Assembly (NCBI GenBank): GCA_963729325.1
Contig: CAVSNS010000027.1
Location: 1 to 64,000, forward strand
Direction of reading: 5' to 3'
Length of the DNA stretch: 64,000 nt
From: JABCYV01 sp963729325
GTDB taxonomy: Bacteria > Acidobacteriota > Terriglobia > Terriglobales > Acidobacteriaceae
In this document: piece by piece, positions 26,979 through 36,950 of the stretch
Numbering within the stretch: position 1 is the first letter of the stretch
Layout of the letters: each line of letters opens with the position of its first letter
Made by a program: the position numbers and the translations under genes
Notes under the pieces: model-generated
Told to the model about the DNA's origin: nothing
The model's input: the letters and a program-made list of their open reading frames with translations, nothing else
Databases searched by the model: none

Positions 26979-28268
26979 CTAGTTTGAATGTGAAGTTGGT
27001 TGCGAAGGTGCAGTGGCTCCGCTGTCACGAGTGCCCAGTCCGATCATCATCGACATATCCTTGGGATACACAACATCGCGCCCACGCGCGAGGAAGTGAG
27101 AGTAGACAGACATAGCCGCGCCATAGAAACCAAACCCAGAGGTGACAACCCGGGAATGCGCAAGGGCGCCAACGATCGTGCCCAACAAACGGAACCCTGA
27201 CGCCCCGTTTGCGGCTCCCGAGCCCGGGTCGGCGCCGCCATGGATGTGCTCTTCGTGGTGGTCGCCCATCGAAGAGCTGGCGAGCGCGACGGCAACCGCA
27301 GTCGTCAGATACCGCGTCCGGGGTGTGGTAACTTGCGCCCCACCCTCGGAATCTAGGCTCAGATGTTCACCCTTGGCCACCTCGACGCCCTCGAGACTGG
27401 CTTCGACCTTTTCCTGAATCCCACTGGGAGGAGCGACTTGGCGAAACACGATCCGAAGCTGACCATTGCGCCCGAGCCTCCGGGCGGGCCGCACCTGGAC
27501 GACCGAGCCCTTCAGATGGCTTCCTTGAGGAAGCACCAAATGCTCCGACGCGAATAAGGGTTGGCTGATGACGGCCTCCACTGGCTCGCCTTTCTTGGTG
27601 GAAGCTGAGTTCAAAGCTGTGACGAGCAGGGCGTGCACAACACTGCCGGACGGTGGCGGAGTCCCAATGGCAGTAAGAGTCTCCGGTTTCAGCGACTCAG
27701 TTCCGAAATCGAGGGGGCGCTGCAAGTCTGCATTAAAGCTGGTCCCGCGTCCCATGTATTGCGGATGGTAAGGAAGCTGGTCAACGGCGAATCTTTCCAG
27801 CCGGTGGATTTTTTCGGGTTCATCAATCTGCTTCTTGACGCTTTCCCACTGCTGTTTAACACCCTCTCGAACCTCGTTCACTTTGCGCGATGCTAGATTC
27901 TTGGCCTCTTCCTTTTTTCCGCTATGCTCCTTGCTGTTGGCGGGTACAAACTGCAAGATTCCTCCCGATCCTGGGGAGACTATGGTTGTCAGAGGCAGGT
28001 GTCGTCCGTCGGCGAGTACCAATTCGTCAAAGTCGACAAGGACCTGATGAGGTGGGGAGAAATTTGCATTCATGGCCGCGATCGTGCGCTTCATCTTGGA
28101 AACGCCTTCTATCTTAGCCACCCTGCCATTAACTTCACTACCTGCCGGCACCACCAGCTTGTCGAAGGCATACAAGGGCTCTACTACTTTTCCGTGGACC
28201 GGTTGACCAACTTTCTGAATGCGCACTTCCTCACTGAGTGCCACTTTGAGGGGTGTGCCGGCTGGCAC
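26979..28268 (-). CDS. Uncharacterised envelope-associated protein
   Basis: The ORF encodes 429 residues from a GTG start and looks N-terminally incomplete. A plausible signal peptide (MRHVFWVILLTSLCAPVSVG) starts at ATG 28420 in another frame, so the true 5' end probably lies there with one or more frame breaks between. The product has two repeats of a beta-rich module: VPAGTPLKVALSEEV ... LVVPAGSEVNGRV and SEHLVLPQGSHLKGSVVQV. These resemble TrbI/VirB10-type beta modules but I cannot claim homology. A hydrophobic stretch near residues 365-390 may be membrane-active. Confidence 0.6.
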   Translation of the reverse strand: MPAGTPLKVALSEEVRIQKVGQPVHGKVVEPLYAFDKLVVPAGSEVNGRVAKIEGVSKMKRTIAAMNANFSPPHQVLVDFDELVLADGRHLPLTTIVSPGSGGILQFVPANSKEHSGKKEEAKNLASRKVNEVREGVKQQWESVKKQIDEPEKIHRLERFAVDQLPYHPQYMGRGTSFNADLQRPLDFGTESLKPETLTAIGTPPPSGSVVHALLVTALNSASTKKGEPVEAVISQPLFASEHLVLPQGSHLKGSVVQVRPARRLGRNGQLRIVFRQVAPPSGIQEKVEASLEGVEVAKGEHLSLDSEGGAQVTTPRTRYLTTAVAVALASSSMGDHHEEHIHGGADPGSGAANGASGFRLLGTIVGALAHSRVVTSGFGFYGAAMSVYSHFLARGRDVVYPKDMSMMIGLGTRDSGATAPSQPTSHSN

Positions 28269-28575
28269 ACTTAGTGGAATGGAGGCAACCGGCGCCTTTT
28301 CCGGGCGTCACGTCATGCTGGTGGCTGGGCAGGTCGAGCGGGCCGGCGACTGAGAGTTTGTCCCACGGACACAGGAGCGCAAAGGGAGGTCAGCAAGATA
28401 ACCCAAAATACGTGCCGCATGAATTTTTTCCTGTCGGGTTTGGACGCCCGGAAGTATGACCCTTAGCAAAATCAGGTCGGCACAATTTTACTCGGAGACT
28501 TGCAGGGCTGCTACCGTTTTTATCATGTGACGCTTCAGCCAGAGTTCGGCGGCCGCACTGGCGGCCGTGCCGCGG

Positions 28576-29685
28576 TCACTCGAACTGAATCAGCACGATT
28601 TCAGGGGTCGTGCCGATGCGCATGGGAGGACCCCAGGTGCCGGCACCATAGGAGGTGTAGACCAGGAGGTGTCCCAAGCGCTGCAGACCATGGACAAATT
28701 TGCCGTAAATGCGCGACGCGATCCAAGTGAAGGGAAAGAATTGTCCGCCGTGGGTGTGGCCGGAAAGCTGCAGTGAAATGCCGGCTTCCTCGGCGATCGT
28801 CAAACGGTCTGGGCGATGAGTCAGCAGTACACTGGCTCGCGCAGGATCCAGGTCAGCCTGTTGCAAAATAGACCGAAAGCGCTCGGCGCTGATCGAGTCG
28901 CGGTCGTGGATGCCCACAAGCTGCAAACCATCAACCGTCACTTTCTCGTTATTTAAGATGCGGACCCCGGACTTCCTGACGGCATCGAGGTACTTGGCGG
29001 AATCAGAAAATTCTTCATGATTGCCGGTAACGAAATACGTGCCCAGCGGGGCGGCGAGCTTCGCCCAGGGAGTGGCCAGCCGATCCGGGTCGGCGGGAGT
29101 GCCATCGTACATATCGCCTCCGATGAAGACGATGTCTGGCCGCAGGCGCGCCAGCTTGGCAACCAGGCGCCGCATGAACCAGTAGCCTCTGACGTGGCCC
29201 AGGTGGATGTCGCTTATCAGTGCCGCAACCCGGCCCCGCCAGGACTCTGGCAGGTTCGGCAACTTGACCGTAACTCGCCGCACCCGGGTCCAGGCAGCAT
29301 TCACTACTCCATAGAGACTGACCAATAAAGCACTGCCGAAAAGGGCAGCCGCGAGATGTCGTCGGGCCACATGCAGCCCAAAAAACCGGCCGATATCGTA
29401 GACGATCCAGCACGAACATGCCGCCAGAAAACAGAAACTCAGGATGCCCAGCCAGATTGCAGAAATCTTGTAGAACAGGCCTATCAGGGGATGAGAGTAG
29501 CGCCAGGCTAGCAGCGAGGCGGCCACGAAACTGACCGAGAGCGCAGTCAGCGCGACTTGCAGGTACCAAATTCCGGGTACCCCAGGTGCCGCCCAGAAAG
29601 CGGTCCAAGTCTCATATAGAAACAAATGAGCAACCAATAAAATGGATTGGAAAATGACTAAGAATACCGCGATTCGAGACCTCAC
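28576..29685 (-). CDS. Membrane-anchored metallophosphoesterase
   Basis: A GTG start at 29685 follows ggag at about 10 bases. The first 140 residues hold four hydrophobic helices. The calcineurin-like domain follows with all metal motifs: SDIHLGH (DxH), GGDMYDG, TGNHEE, LLTHRPD and SGHTHGGQFFP. The architecture matches YaeI/YkuE-type phosphoesterases, whose substrates include lipid-linked or UDP-linked compounds. The active site should face the cytoplasm or periplasm depending on topology, which I cannot settle. It is divergent from the PilZ gene. Confidence 0.88.
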   Translation of the reverse strand: MRSRIAVFLVIFQSILLVAHLFLYETWTAFWAAPGVPGIWYLQVALTALSVSFVAASLLAWRYSHPLIGLFYKISAIWLGILSFCFLAACSCWIVYDIGRFFGLHVARRHLAAALFGSALLVSLYGVVNAAWTRVRRVTVKLPNLPESWRGRVAALISDIHLGHVRGYWFMRRLVAKLARLRPDIVFIGGDMYDGTPADPDRLATPWAKLAAPLGTYFVTGNHEEFSDSAKYLDAVRKSGVRILNNEKVTVDGLQLVGIHDRDSISAERFRSILQQADLDPARASVLLTHRPDRLTIAEEAGISLQLSGHTHGGQFFPFTWIASRIYGKFVHGLQRLGHLLVYTSYGAGTWGPPMRIGTTPEIVLIQFE

Positions 29686-29759
29686 TGTGGTTGTTTCTCC
29701 GCCAGGTTAGATGAGATTCGATATCGATAAGGCTCAGGCGGTCTCCAGGTAACTACGTC

Positions 29760-29783
29760 ATGGTTACTGACGAGCATAACCAT
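29760..29783. promoter_or_regulatory. Inverted repeat between divergent phosphoesterase and PilZ genes
   Basis: Atggtta (29760-29766) and taaccat (29777-29783) form a perfect 7-base inverted repeat with a 10-base gap. It sits midway between the two divergent starts, a plausible repressor or activator site. Confidence 0.35.
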
Positions 29784-29863
29784 AGTCATCTTGCCCAGTT
29801 AGCCGTCTTGATTCAATCTAGTCCCGACGAGTGACCAAAGTATCAGGGAGTCGTTTCTGTCCC

Positions 29864-30526
29864 ATGAGTGATCCCAAATCTCCTGCAGCGGGCGCGGATT
29901 GGACCCAACTCCTTAGCGATCCGGATTTGGTGACTCATCTCGGAGAATTGCTTCGAACCTACCGTGAAGCGCCACCCGAAAAGCGGGACGAAGCGCTGCT
30001 TGCGGCTATGCGTCATATCAAAAGCTCGAATGCAAAAACACCGCCATCGGTCATGTCGCCTTCGGTAATCCCCCAACCAACACCGCCAGTTGCAACCGAC
30101 GCGGCCTCCTCGCCTCCGTTCGAGCCGGACATTTTCACTCCCTCTTGGGGACAGGATCGCCGCCGTTATCCGCGCATGAAATGCTTTGTCGCGGTCGAAT
30201 TAAGAGTAGGAGCTTCCGCCACTCCCATCTGGGGCAATCTTGCCAATACCAGTTTGGGAGGATGCTTCGTCGAGACCGCGACTCCGGTGCCTTCGGGAGT
30301 CAGCGTGGAAATCGGTCTCTGGCTGGCCAACGGCAAAATTTGGATCAAGGGTATTATCCTGACCGGCATCGTCACCAAGAGCAGTCCGTCATTCGGAGTT
30401 CGTGTCCGCTATGCCGAACTCGAACCCGCCGAACGCGAGTCTTTGCGCCACTTCCTTAAGTTCGTGGAGAGCACAACCAAAGGTTACAACAGCGAAAACG
30501 GATATCTGGCGCAATTGAAACGCTAA
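29864..30526 (+). CDS. PilZ-domain protein
   Basis: The start MSDPKSPAAGADWTQLLSDP is preferred; a GTG 11 codons upstream (29831) is possible. Residues about 1-55 are helical, then a Pro/Ser/Thr linker leads to a PilZ domain (residues about 100-205) with the c-di-GMP-binding signature RRRYPRMKC and the second motif NTSLGGCFVET. No membrane segment is present, so it is probably a cytoplasmic c-di-GMP effector. It is closely related in motif to the second PilZ domain of the protein at 44225. Confidence 0.85.
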   Translation: MSDPKSPAAGADWTQLLSDPDLVTHLGELLRTYREAPPEKRDEALLAAMRHIKSSNAKTPPSVMSPSVIPQPTPPVATDAASSPPFEPDIFTPSWGQDRRRYPRMKCFVAVELRVGASATPIWGNLANTSLGGCFVETATPVPSGVSVEIGLWLANGKIWIKGIILTGIVTKSSPSFGVRVRYAELEPAERESLRHFLKFVESTTKGYNSENGYLAQLKR

Positions 30527-30805
30527 CCCTGCGTTCCTGACAATTCCTTTCTTACATCCACTTTTGCACAGAATCCTCTTGCCCCTAAAATCATCAACTG
30601 ATAGTTAGCGCGAACGGTTTGGTGTCATTCGTACGCCCATCATTAAACGATTCTTAGTGCAAGGAGCACGTCTCGGCAGAACTTGATAAACTGCATATTG
30701 GCGAACCTGACGGGTTCTTGTCGCCCAATTCATGCGGTAGACCTGCTTCTGATTGCGGCAAACGATCTTCATTAATTAGGCTCACCTTGGAAAGGAGATG
30801 TCCCC

Positions 30806-32893
30806 ATGGTAGCGAGCGAGCAGACCCTGCTGACCAGCAATCAATTAGACACTCTGAGCATTAATACCATCCGCACGCTGGCGATGGATGCAGTCCAATT
30901 GGCGAACTCCGGCCATCCGGGTGCGCCGATGGGGCTCGCGCCTACCGCTTATTGCTTGTGGCAGCAATTTTTACGATACGATCCCGCTGATCCCGTCTGG
31001 CCGAATCGCGATCGCTTTATTCTCTCCAATGGCCACGCCTCGATGCTGCTTTATGCTTTACTTCACCTCACTGGAGTTCGCGGAGTCAATCCGGAATACG
31101 AACAGGTAGGCGAGTGGGCGGTCACACTCGACGACATAAAGCACTTCCGCCAAATTGACAGCAAGACCCCCGGCCATCCGGAATATCGCCTGACTCCAGG
31201 CGTAGAAACCACGACTGGGCCTCTCGGCCAAGGGGTGGGCAACAGCGTCGGTATGGCCATTGCAGGCAAGTGGTTGGCAGAACATTTCAACCGGCCCGGT
31301 TTCGAAGTGTTCAATTACAACGTGTATGCCATGTGCGGCGATGGCGACCTGATGGAAGGCGTCGCTAGCGAGGCCGCATCCCTGGCGGGGCATTTGAAGC
31401 TGCCGAATCTGTGTTGGATCTACGACAACAACCGCGTCACACTGGATGGTCCGGCTGATTGGTCGTTTACCGAAGATGTGGGAGCGCGTTTCGCGGCGTA
31501 CGGATGGAACGTCACGCATGTTACAGACGCGAATGACCTCAACATGTTGTCCAACGCTTACAACAACTTTCTGCGAACCAATGACCGTCCAACTTTGATC
31601 GTTGTGAACAGCCACATTGGCTACGGCGCGCCTCACAAACAGGACACCAGCGCGGCCCACGGTGAGGCCTTGGGCGAGGACGAAGTCCGGCTGGCCAAGA
31701 AATTCTACGGCTGGCCAGAAGATGCGCACTTTCTAGTGCCGGATGGAGTGCGTCAGCACTTTCAAGAAGGAATCGGCAAACGTGGACGTGAGTTGCGTCA
31801 AGAGTGGGAAAAGCGGTTCGCCGATTACAGCAAGAAATATCCTGAACTCGCGGACCAAATCAACCGCATGCAACACCGCGAACTTCCGGACGGATGGGAC
31901 AAGAATTTGCCGTCGTTTCCTGCCGACCCTAAGGGCGTGGCTACTCGCGATAGCGGCGGAAAGGTGCTTAATGCCCTCGCGCAAAATGTGCCCTGGATGG
32001 TCGGTGGTTCTGCAGACTTGGCGACTTCGGACCGCACTCGGCTGAAGTTTGATGGTGCCGGAGACTTCCAGAGAGGCAGCTACGGCGGACGCAATTTGCA
32101 CTTTGGCGTCCGTGAACATGGCATGGCCGCAGCCCTCAGCGGCTTGTCACTCTGCAAGATACGCCCATTTGGCGGCACATTTTTCAATTTCAGCGACTAC
32201 ATGCGACCCTCGATTCGGCTTGCCTCCATCATGGAGATTCCCACCATCTACATCTTCACCCACGACTCGATTGGCTTGGGCGAGGACGGTCCCACGCATG
32301 AGCCCATCGAGCAGCTAGCGGCGCTACGCGCTATGCCGGGGTTGATGCTTCTGCGTCCTGCAGATGCAAACGAGGTGGTGGAAGCATGGAAGGTCATCAT
32401 GCAACTCCGCGACCAGCCCGTCGCGCTCGTGTTGACCCGGCAGCCAGTCCCGACGTTCGACCGGTCGAAATACGGTCCCGCATCAGGAGTGGCTAAGGGC
32501 GGGTACATTCTGGCGGACACGGCAGATGGCAGGCCAGACGTCATATTGATGGGAACTGGGAGCGAAGTTTCGCTTTGTGTGGAAGCCTACGAACAACTCA
32601 AGTCGCAAGGGATCAAAGCACGCGTGGTCAGCATGCCGTCATGGGACCTCTTTGAACGCCAGGATGAGGCTTATCGAAGGCAGGTCTTGCCTGTGGAAGT
32701 CAAAGCGCGTGTCTCCGTGGAAGCGGCGGCAACCTTCGGCTGGTCACGCTACCTAGGGCCAACTGGCATCGCCATCGGAATGCACAGATTCGGAGCGTCC
32801 GCGCCAATCAAGGATCTGCTGAAGAAATTTGGCTTCACGACCGAAAAGGTTGTCGCGGCAGCACGCGAGGCCATAGCGCGAGCAAAATCGTAG
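30806..32893 (+). CDS. tkt: Transketolase
   Basis: Transfers two-carbon ketol units between pentose, tetrose and hexose phosphates using thiamine diphosphate. ATG follows aaggagatgtcccc. The 695-residue length is typical. The TPP-binding motif is clear (MCGDGDLMEGVASEAASLAG ... YDNNRVTLDG), as are the N-terminal SGHPGAPMG and the pyrimidine-domain region (GVREHGMAAALSGL, HDSIGLGEDGPTHEP). It is the first gene of the pentose phosphate operon, 49 bases before tal. About 265 bases of non-coding DNA precede it and probably hold the operon promoter. Confidence 0.97.
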   Translation: MVASEQTLLTSNQLDTLSINTIRTLAMDAVQLANSGHPGAPMGLAPTAYCLWQQFLRYDPADPVWPNRDRFILSNGHASMLLYALLHLTGVRGVNPEYEQVGEWAVTLDDIKHFRQIDSKTPGHPEYRLTPGVETTTGPLGQGVGNSVGMAIAGKWLAEHFNRPGFEVFNYNVYAMCGDGDLMEGVASEAASLAGHLKLPNLCWIYDNNRVTLDGPADWSFTEDVGARFAAYGWNVTHVTDANDLNMLSNAYNNFLRTNDRPTLIVVNSHIGYGAPHKQDTSAAHGEALGEDEVRLAKKFYGWPEDAHFLVPDGVRQHFQEGIGKRGRELRQEWEKRFADYSKKYPELADQINRMQHRELPDGWDKNLPSFPADPKGVATRDSGGKVLNALAQNVPWMVGGSADLATSDRTRLKFDGAGDFQRGSYGGRNLHFGVREHGMAAALSGLSLCKIRPFGGTFFNFSDYMRPSIRLASIMEIPTIYIFTHDSIGLGEDGPTHEPIEQLAALRAMPGLMLLRPADANEVVEAWKVIMQLRDQPVALVLTRQPVPTFDRSKYGPASGVAKGGYILADTADGRPDVILMGTGSEVSLCVEAYEQLKSQGIKARVVSMPSWDLFERQDEAYRRQVLPVEVKARVSVEAAATFGWSRYLGPTGIAIGMHRFGASAPIKDLLKKFGFTTEKVVAAAREAIARAKS

Positions 32894-32942
32894 TAGTGGG
32901 ACATTTCCAGTATTAAATATTTGCAATAGTGAGGTGCATATT

Positions 32943-34178
32943 ATGACGTCGACTGGAATTCTCGAAACCGCTAAAGCCACCAACCCCCTAAAAGATCTCC
33001 TGAAGTACGGCCAGTCAGTTTGGCTGGATTACATACGGCGCAATCTCATCACCAGCGGTGAACTGAAGCGCCTGATCGATGAAGATGGCCTGCGGGGCAT
33101 GACCTCGAATCCCTCCATTTTTGAAAAGGCCATTGCGGGCAGCACCGACTACGCTGACCTGTTGAAGTCGCTGCAGCCCAGGACTGATCTCGACGCCAAG
33201 GCCCGTTACGAGATTCTCGCCATCCGCGACATTCAGGATGCCGCGGATATTCTGCGGCCAGTGTATGAAAGCTCAAAACGCCGCGACGGTTACGTCAGTC
33301 TCGAAGTTTCTCCTTATCTCGCTCGCGACACCCAAGGCACGCTGGCGGAAGCGCGGCGACTGTGGCAGGCCGTGGCACGAGAGAACGTGATGATCAAAGT
33401 TCCGGGCACCGCCGAAGGCATTCCAGCGTTCCAGCAATTGATCAGCGAAGGTATCAACATCAATGTCACTCTGCTGTTCTCCCAGAAGGTCTACGAGCAA
33501 GTGGCCAATGCGTACATCGCTGGTTTGGAACAACTGGCAGCTCGCGGAGGCGAGGTTAGCCGGTCGGCTAGCGTGGCTAGCTTCTTCATCAGCCGCATTG
33601 ATAATTCGGTTGATTCCATCGTCGGAGACCGGCTCAAGACGTCGAAAGATCCACGCGAGCAGGAACAACTGAAGAGCGTTCTGGGCAAGGTGGCAATCGC
33701 CAATGGCAAGCTAGCCTACGAAAAATACCAGGCCATTTTCGGCACCAGCCGCTGGAAGGCACTTGCGGCCAAGGGAGCACAGACGCAGCGCGTTCTCTGG
33801 GCCAGCACCAGCACGAAGAATCCGAGTTATAGCGATGTGATGTACGTGGAAGAGATGATCGGTCCGGACACGGTGAACACGGTCCCCCCGGCTACACTCG
33901 ACGCTTTCCGCGATCACGGACACCCGCGCGCTAGCCTCACTGAGAATGTCGAGGCTTCGAGACGAACCATGAAGACGCTGACTGAACTGGGCATCTCCAT
34001 TGACGAAGTAACCGATAAGCTGACAGACGACGGCGTCCGTCTCTTCGCTGAGGCTTTCGACAAACTCCTCGAAGCAGTGGAAAAGAATTCGAAGTCTCCG
34101 GTGAGTCCCAAGGTGAGCCGACAAACCTATCAAGTTGCCGGACGCGTTGGCGGGTGCAGTGAAGACCAACATCGATGA
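32943..34178 (+). CDS. tal: Transaldolase (N-terminal half of a bifunctional Tal-Pgi type enzyme)
   Basis: ATG at 32943 is chosen because gaggtg lies six bases before it; the frame opens at 32934. Family motifs are present: QSVWLDYIRRNLITSGELKR, GMTSNPSIFEKAI, VMIKVPGTAEGIPAF with the Schiff-base lysine, and ASTSTKNPSYSDV. After about residue 390 the frame diverges: RQTYQV is followed by a non-family tail and stop, while the adjacent frame continues YxLPDALAGAVK into glucose-6-phosphate isomerase. In many relatives these are one polypeptide, so a one-base insertion near 34125-34132 probably splits the gene. Confidence 0.92.
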   Translation: MTSTGILETAKATNPLKDLLKYGQSVWLDYIRRNLITSGELKRLIDEDGLRGMTSNPSIFEKAIAGSTDYADLLKSLQPRTDLDAKARYEILAIRDIQDAADILRPVYESSKRRDGYVSLEVSPYLARDTQGTLAEARRLWQAVARENVMIKVPGTAEGIPAFQQLISEGININVTLLFSQKVYEQVANAYIAGLEQLAARGGEVSRSASVASFFISRIDNSVDSIVGDRLKTSKDPREQEQLKSVLGKVAIANGKLAYEKYQAIFGTSRWKALAAKGAQTQRVLWASTSTKNPSYSDVMYVEEMIGPDTVNTVPPATLDAFRDHGHPRASLTENVEASRRTMKTLTELGISIDEVTDKLTDDGVRLFAEAFDKLLEAVEKNSKSPVSPKVSRQTYQVAGRVGGCSEDQHR

Positions 34179-35865
34179 CTGGCGCGCGGCGGGTAAAGTG
34201 CGTCGCTTGTGGCAGCGCGACGCCTCCTTATGGACCGGGACCGATGAAGCCAACTGGCTGGGCTGGCTTGGTATTACCGAGGACCAAATTGCCCATAGCC
34301 AAAAGTTGCGTCAGGTAGCGGAGGAGGTCAAGAGCGAGGGCTTCACCGATATTCTCCTGCTTGGCATGGGTGGTTCGAGCCTCTGCCCCGAAGTGCTGCG
34401 GATGACCTTCGGCAAGATTGCCGGCTTCCCCGAACTGCACGTGCTTGATTCGACTGACCCGGCGCAGATCCAGGCGATCCAAAGCAAAGTAAATTTAGCG
34501 AAGACGCTGTTTGTGGTCTCCAGCAAATCGGGTACAACGCTGGAGCCGAATATTTTCAAGCAGTATTTCTTCGAGCAGGTGAAACAGGCGGTGGGCGCCG
34601 AGAAAGCCGGAACCCGCTTCATCGCCATCACCGATCCCGGATCGAAAATGCAGCAAGTCGCCGAGACTGACCGCTTCCGCCACATTTTTTACGGCTTGCC
34701 CAGCATAGGCGGACGCTATTCTGCTCTGTCGAATTTCGGGTTAGTGCCCGCTGCACTAATGGGTCTCGATGTCACCAAGTTTCTCGATCGCACTGAAGAA
34801 ATGGTCGAGGCTTGCGCTTCCTGTGTCCCGGTGGATGAGAATCCTGGCGTGGTACTCGGAATCATCCTGGGCACAGCAGCAAAGAATGGCCGTGACAAGG
34901 TTACCCTCATCACGTCGCGGGGAATTTTCGACTTGGGCGCGTGGCTCGAACAACTGCTGGCCGAGTCCACCGGCAAACAAGGCAAAGGCATCATCCCAGT
35001 CGACCGTGAAGAGTTAGCATCTCCCGAGGTTTATGGCAACGACCGCGTCTTTGCCTATGTCCGCCTGGATTCCGATGCGGACGCGGCGCAAGACGCGAAA
35101 GTCAAGGCCCTGGAACAGGCTGGCCAGCCGGTTGTCCGTATCACCGTCGCCGATACTTACGACTTGGGTCAGGAATTTTTCCGCTGGGAAATTGCAACCG
35201 CCGTCGCCGGATCGATCATCGGCATCAATGCATTTAATCAGCCTGATGTTGAGGCCAGTAAGATTGCCACCCGCAATTTGACCACGGAATACGAGAAGAG
35301 CGGTTCCCTTCCCGCCGAGAAACCGGTTCTTGAAGATGGCGGCATCAAATTGTTTACTGATGGCAAGAATGCAGAGGCATTGGCCAAGGCCGCAGGTAAC
35401 GACAAATCGTTGGATGGCTATCTCCGCGCGCATCTGAATCGCCTGGGGGCGGGTGACTACTTCGCGCTGCTTGCCTATATTCAGATGAACTCCGAGCATG
35501 AAACACGCTTGCAGGAACTGCGGCTGGCTCTACGTGCCAGGAAGCACGTTGCCACCTGCCTGGAATTCGGGCCGCGTTTCCTGCATTCCACCGGTCAGGC
35601 ATACAAAGGCGGCCCCAACAGCGGAGTCATTCTGCAACTGACGTGCGACGATGCCGTGGATTTGCCGGTTCCCGGACAGAAGTACACCTTCGGGGTAGTC
35701 AAGGCGGCGCAGGCGCGTGGAGATTTCCAGGTTCTAGCCGAGCGTGGTCGACGAGCCTTGCGCATCCACTTGGGCAAAGACCTGCAATCGGGTCTCGCCA
35801 AGTTGGCGGCGGCTTTCCGCTCAGCCTTGAAGCTGAATTTCCCTCTTCGGTCTCGATGTCTGTAG
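34135..35865 (+). CDS. pgi: Glucose-6-phosphate isomerase (C-terminal half of Tal-Pgi)
   Basis: Interconverts glucose-6-phosphate and fructose-6-phosphate. The open frame begins inside the end of tal (TTG at 34135, 44-base overlap) without a ribosome site, as expected if it is really the second half of a fusion. SIS-type phosphosugar-binding motifs are clear: ILLLGMGGSSLCPEVLRMTF, FVVSSKSGTTLEPNIF and GGRYSALSNFGLVPAAL. The C-terminal part (LEFGPRFLHSTGQAYKGGPN) matches the isomerase family of fused enzymes. Length 576 residues. Confidence 0.92.
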   Translation: MPDALAGAVKTNIDDWRAAGKVRRLWQRDASLWTGTDEANWLGWLGITEDQIAHSQKLRQVAEEVKSEGFTDILLLGMGGSSLCPEVLRMTFGKIAGFPELHVLDSTDPAQIQAIQSKVNLAKTLFVVSSKSGTTLEPNIFKQYFFEQVKQAVGAEKAGTRFIAITDPGSKMQQVAETDRFRHIFYGLPSIGGRYSALSNFGLVPAALMGLDVTKFLDRTEEMVEACASCVPVDENPGVVLGIILGTAAKNGRDKVTLITSRGIFDLGAWLEQLLAESTGKQGKGIIPVDREELASPEVYGNDRVFAYVRLDSDADAAQDAKVKALEQAGQPVVRITVADTYDLGQEFFRWEIATAVAGSIIGINAFNQPDVEASKIATRNLTTEYEKSGSLPAEKPVLEDGGIKLFTDGKNAEALAKAAGNDKSLDGYLRAHLNRLGAGDYFALLAYIQMNSEHETRLQELRLALRARKHVATCLEFGPRFLHSTGQAYKGGPNSGVILQLTCDDAVDLPVPGQKYTFGVVKAAQARGDFQVLAERGRRALRIHLGKDLQSGLAKLAAAFRSALKLNFPLRSRCL

Positions 35866-35921
35866 ACTAAGTACCGGCTACAGGCCTACGGAAACGATTT
35901 AACAGCGGATAAGGAGTCGTT

Positions 35922-36917
35922 ATGCGACTGGGCATGGTTGGTCTGGGCAAAATGGGCGCTAACATGACTCGACGCTTGATGCGTGGTGGCCACGAAGTAG
36001 TGGTCACCGACCTGAGCGCCGAAAACGTTAAACGGGCGGCTGGCGAAGGCGCAATTGCATCAGCCTCGCTCGACGATTTTGTGAGCAAACTGGGCAAGCC
36101 GCGCGTTGCCTGGCTGATGGTGCCTGCGGGTGAGCCCACCGAGCAGACCGTGCAGTCCTTGTCCCAGCGTATGCAGGCGAGTGACATTCTGATCGATGGG
36201 GGAAACTCCTATTTCAAAGATGACGTCCGTCGCTCCAAGCAGCTTAGAGAGAAAGGCATCCATTACGTCGATGTCGGCACCAGCGGCGGTGTTTGGGGCA
36301 TTGATCGCGGCTACTGCATGATGATTGGTGGGCCTAAGGAAGCGGTGCAATTGCTCGATCCTATTTTCAAGACCCTGGCGCCAGGACGCGGCGACATTCC
36401 GCGCACACCCGGACGCGAAAAGATGCCCGGGACCGCGGAAGACGGATATATACACTGCGGTCCATCAGGCGCGGGACATTTCGTAAAAATGGTGCACAAC
36501 GGCATCGAATACGGTCTGATGCAAGCCTACGCCGAAGGCTTCGACATTTTCCGCAACGCCTCCAGCAAAGAGGTGGCGCAAGACTACCGCTACGATCTCA
36601 ACTTGGCTGACATCGCCGAGGTTTGGCGCCGAGGCAGCGTTGTCAGCTCCTGGTTGCTCGATTTGACGGCGATGGCGCTGGCCGAAAATCCAACCCTCTC
36701 GGAGTACACCGGCTTCGTCCAGGACTCCGGAGAAGGCCGCTGGACCATTCAGGCGGCAATTGATGAAGCCGTTCCGGTCGACGTTCTTTCGGCGGCGTTG
36801 TTTACCCGTTTCCGATCGCGGCAGGAACATACGTTTGCGGAAAAGATGCTCTCTGCCATGCGCCAGAAGTTTGGCGGTCACGTGGAACCCAAGGCAGCCG
36901 TCAAAAAGACAGCGTAA
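35922..36917 (+). CDS. gnd: 6-phosphogluconate dehydrogenase (decarboxylating), short form
   Basis: Oxidises 6-phosphogluconate to ribulose-5-phosphate and CO2. ATG follows aaggagtcgtt. At 331 residues it is the short form, unlike the 470-residue enterobacterial enzyme. It has the Rossmann motif (MVGLGKMGANMTRRLM), DGGNSYFKDD, TSGGVWGIDRGYCMMIGG and the catalytic region CGPSGAGHFVKMVHNGIEYG with the key lysine. Cofactor preference (NAD or NADP) cannot be stated safely, though VTDLSAENVKR suggests an acidic residue at the ribose site, favouring NAD. Confidence 0.96.
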   Translation: MRLGMVGLGKMGANMTRRLMRGGHEVVVTDLSAENVKRAAGEGAIASASLDDFVSKLGKPRVAWLMVPAGEPTEQTVQSLSQRMQASDILIDGGNSYFKDDVRRSKQLREKGIHYVDVGTSGGVWGIDRGYCMMIGGPKEAVQLLDPIFKTLAPGRGDIPRTPGREKMPGTAEDGYIHCGPSGAGHFVKMVHNGIEYGLMQAYAEGFDIFRNASSKEVAQDYRYDLNLADIAEVWRRGSVVSSWLLDLTAMALAENPTLSEYTGFVQDSGEGRWTIQAAIDEAVPVDVLSAALFTRFRSRQEHTFAEKMLSAMRQKFGGHVEPKAAVKKTA

Positions 36918-36950
36918 GACTCCCAGGATTTTATCGACGAGGGTAAGGCA

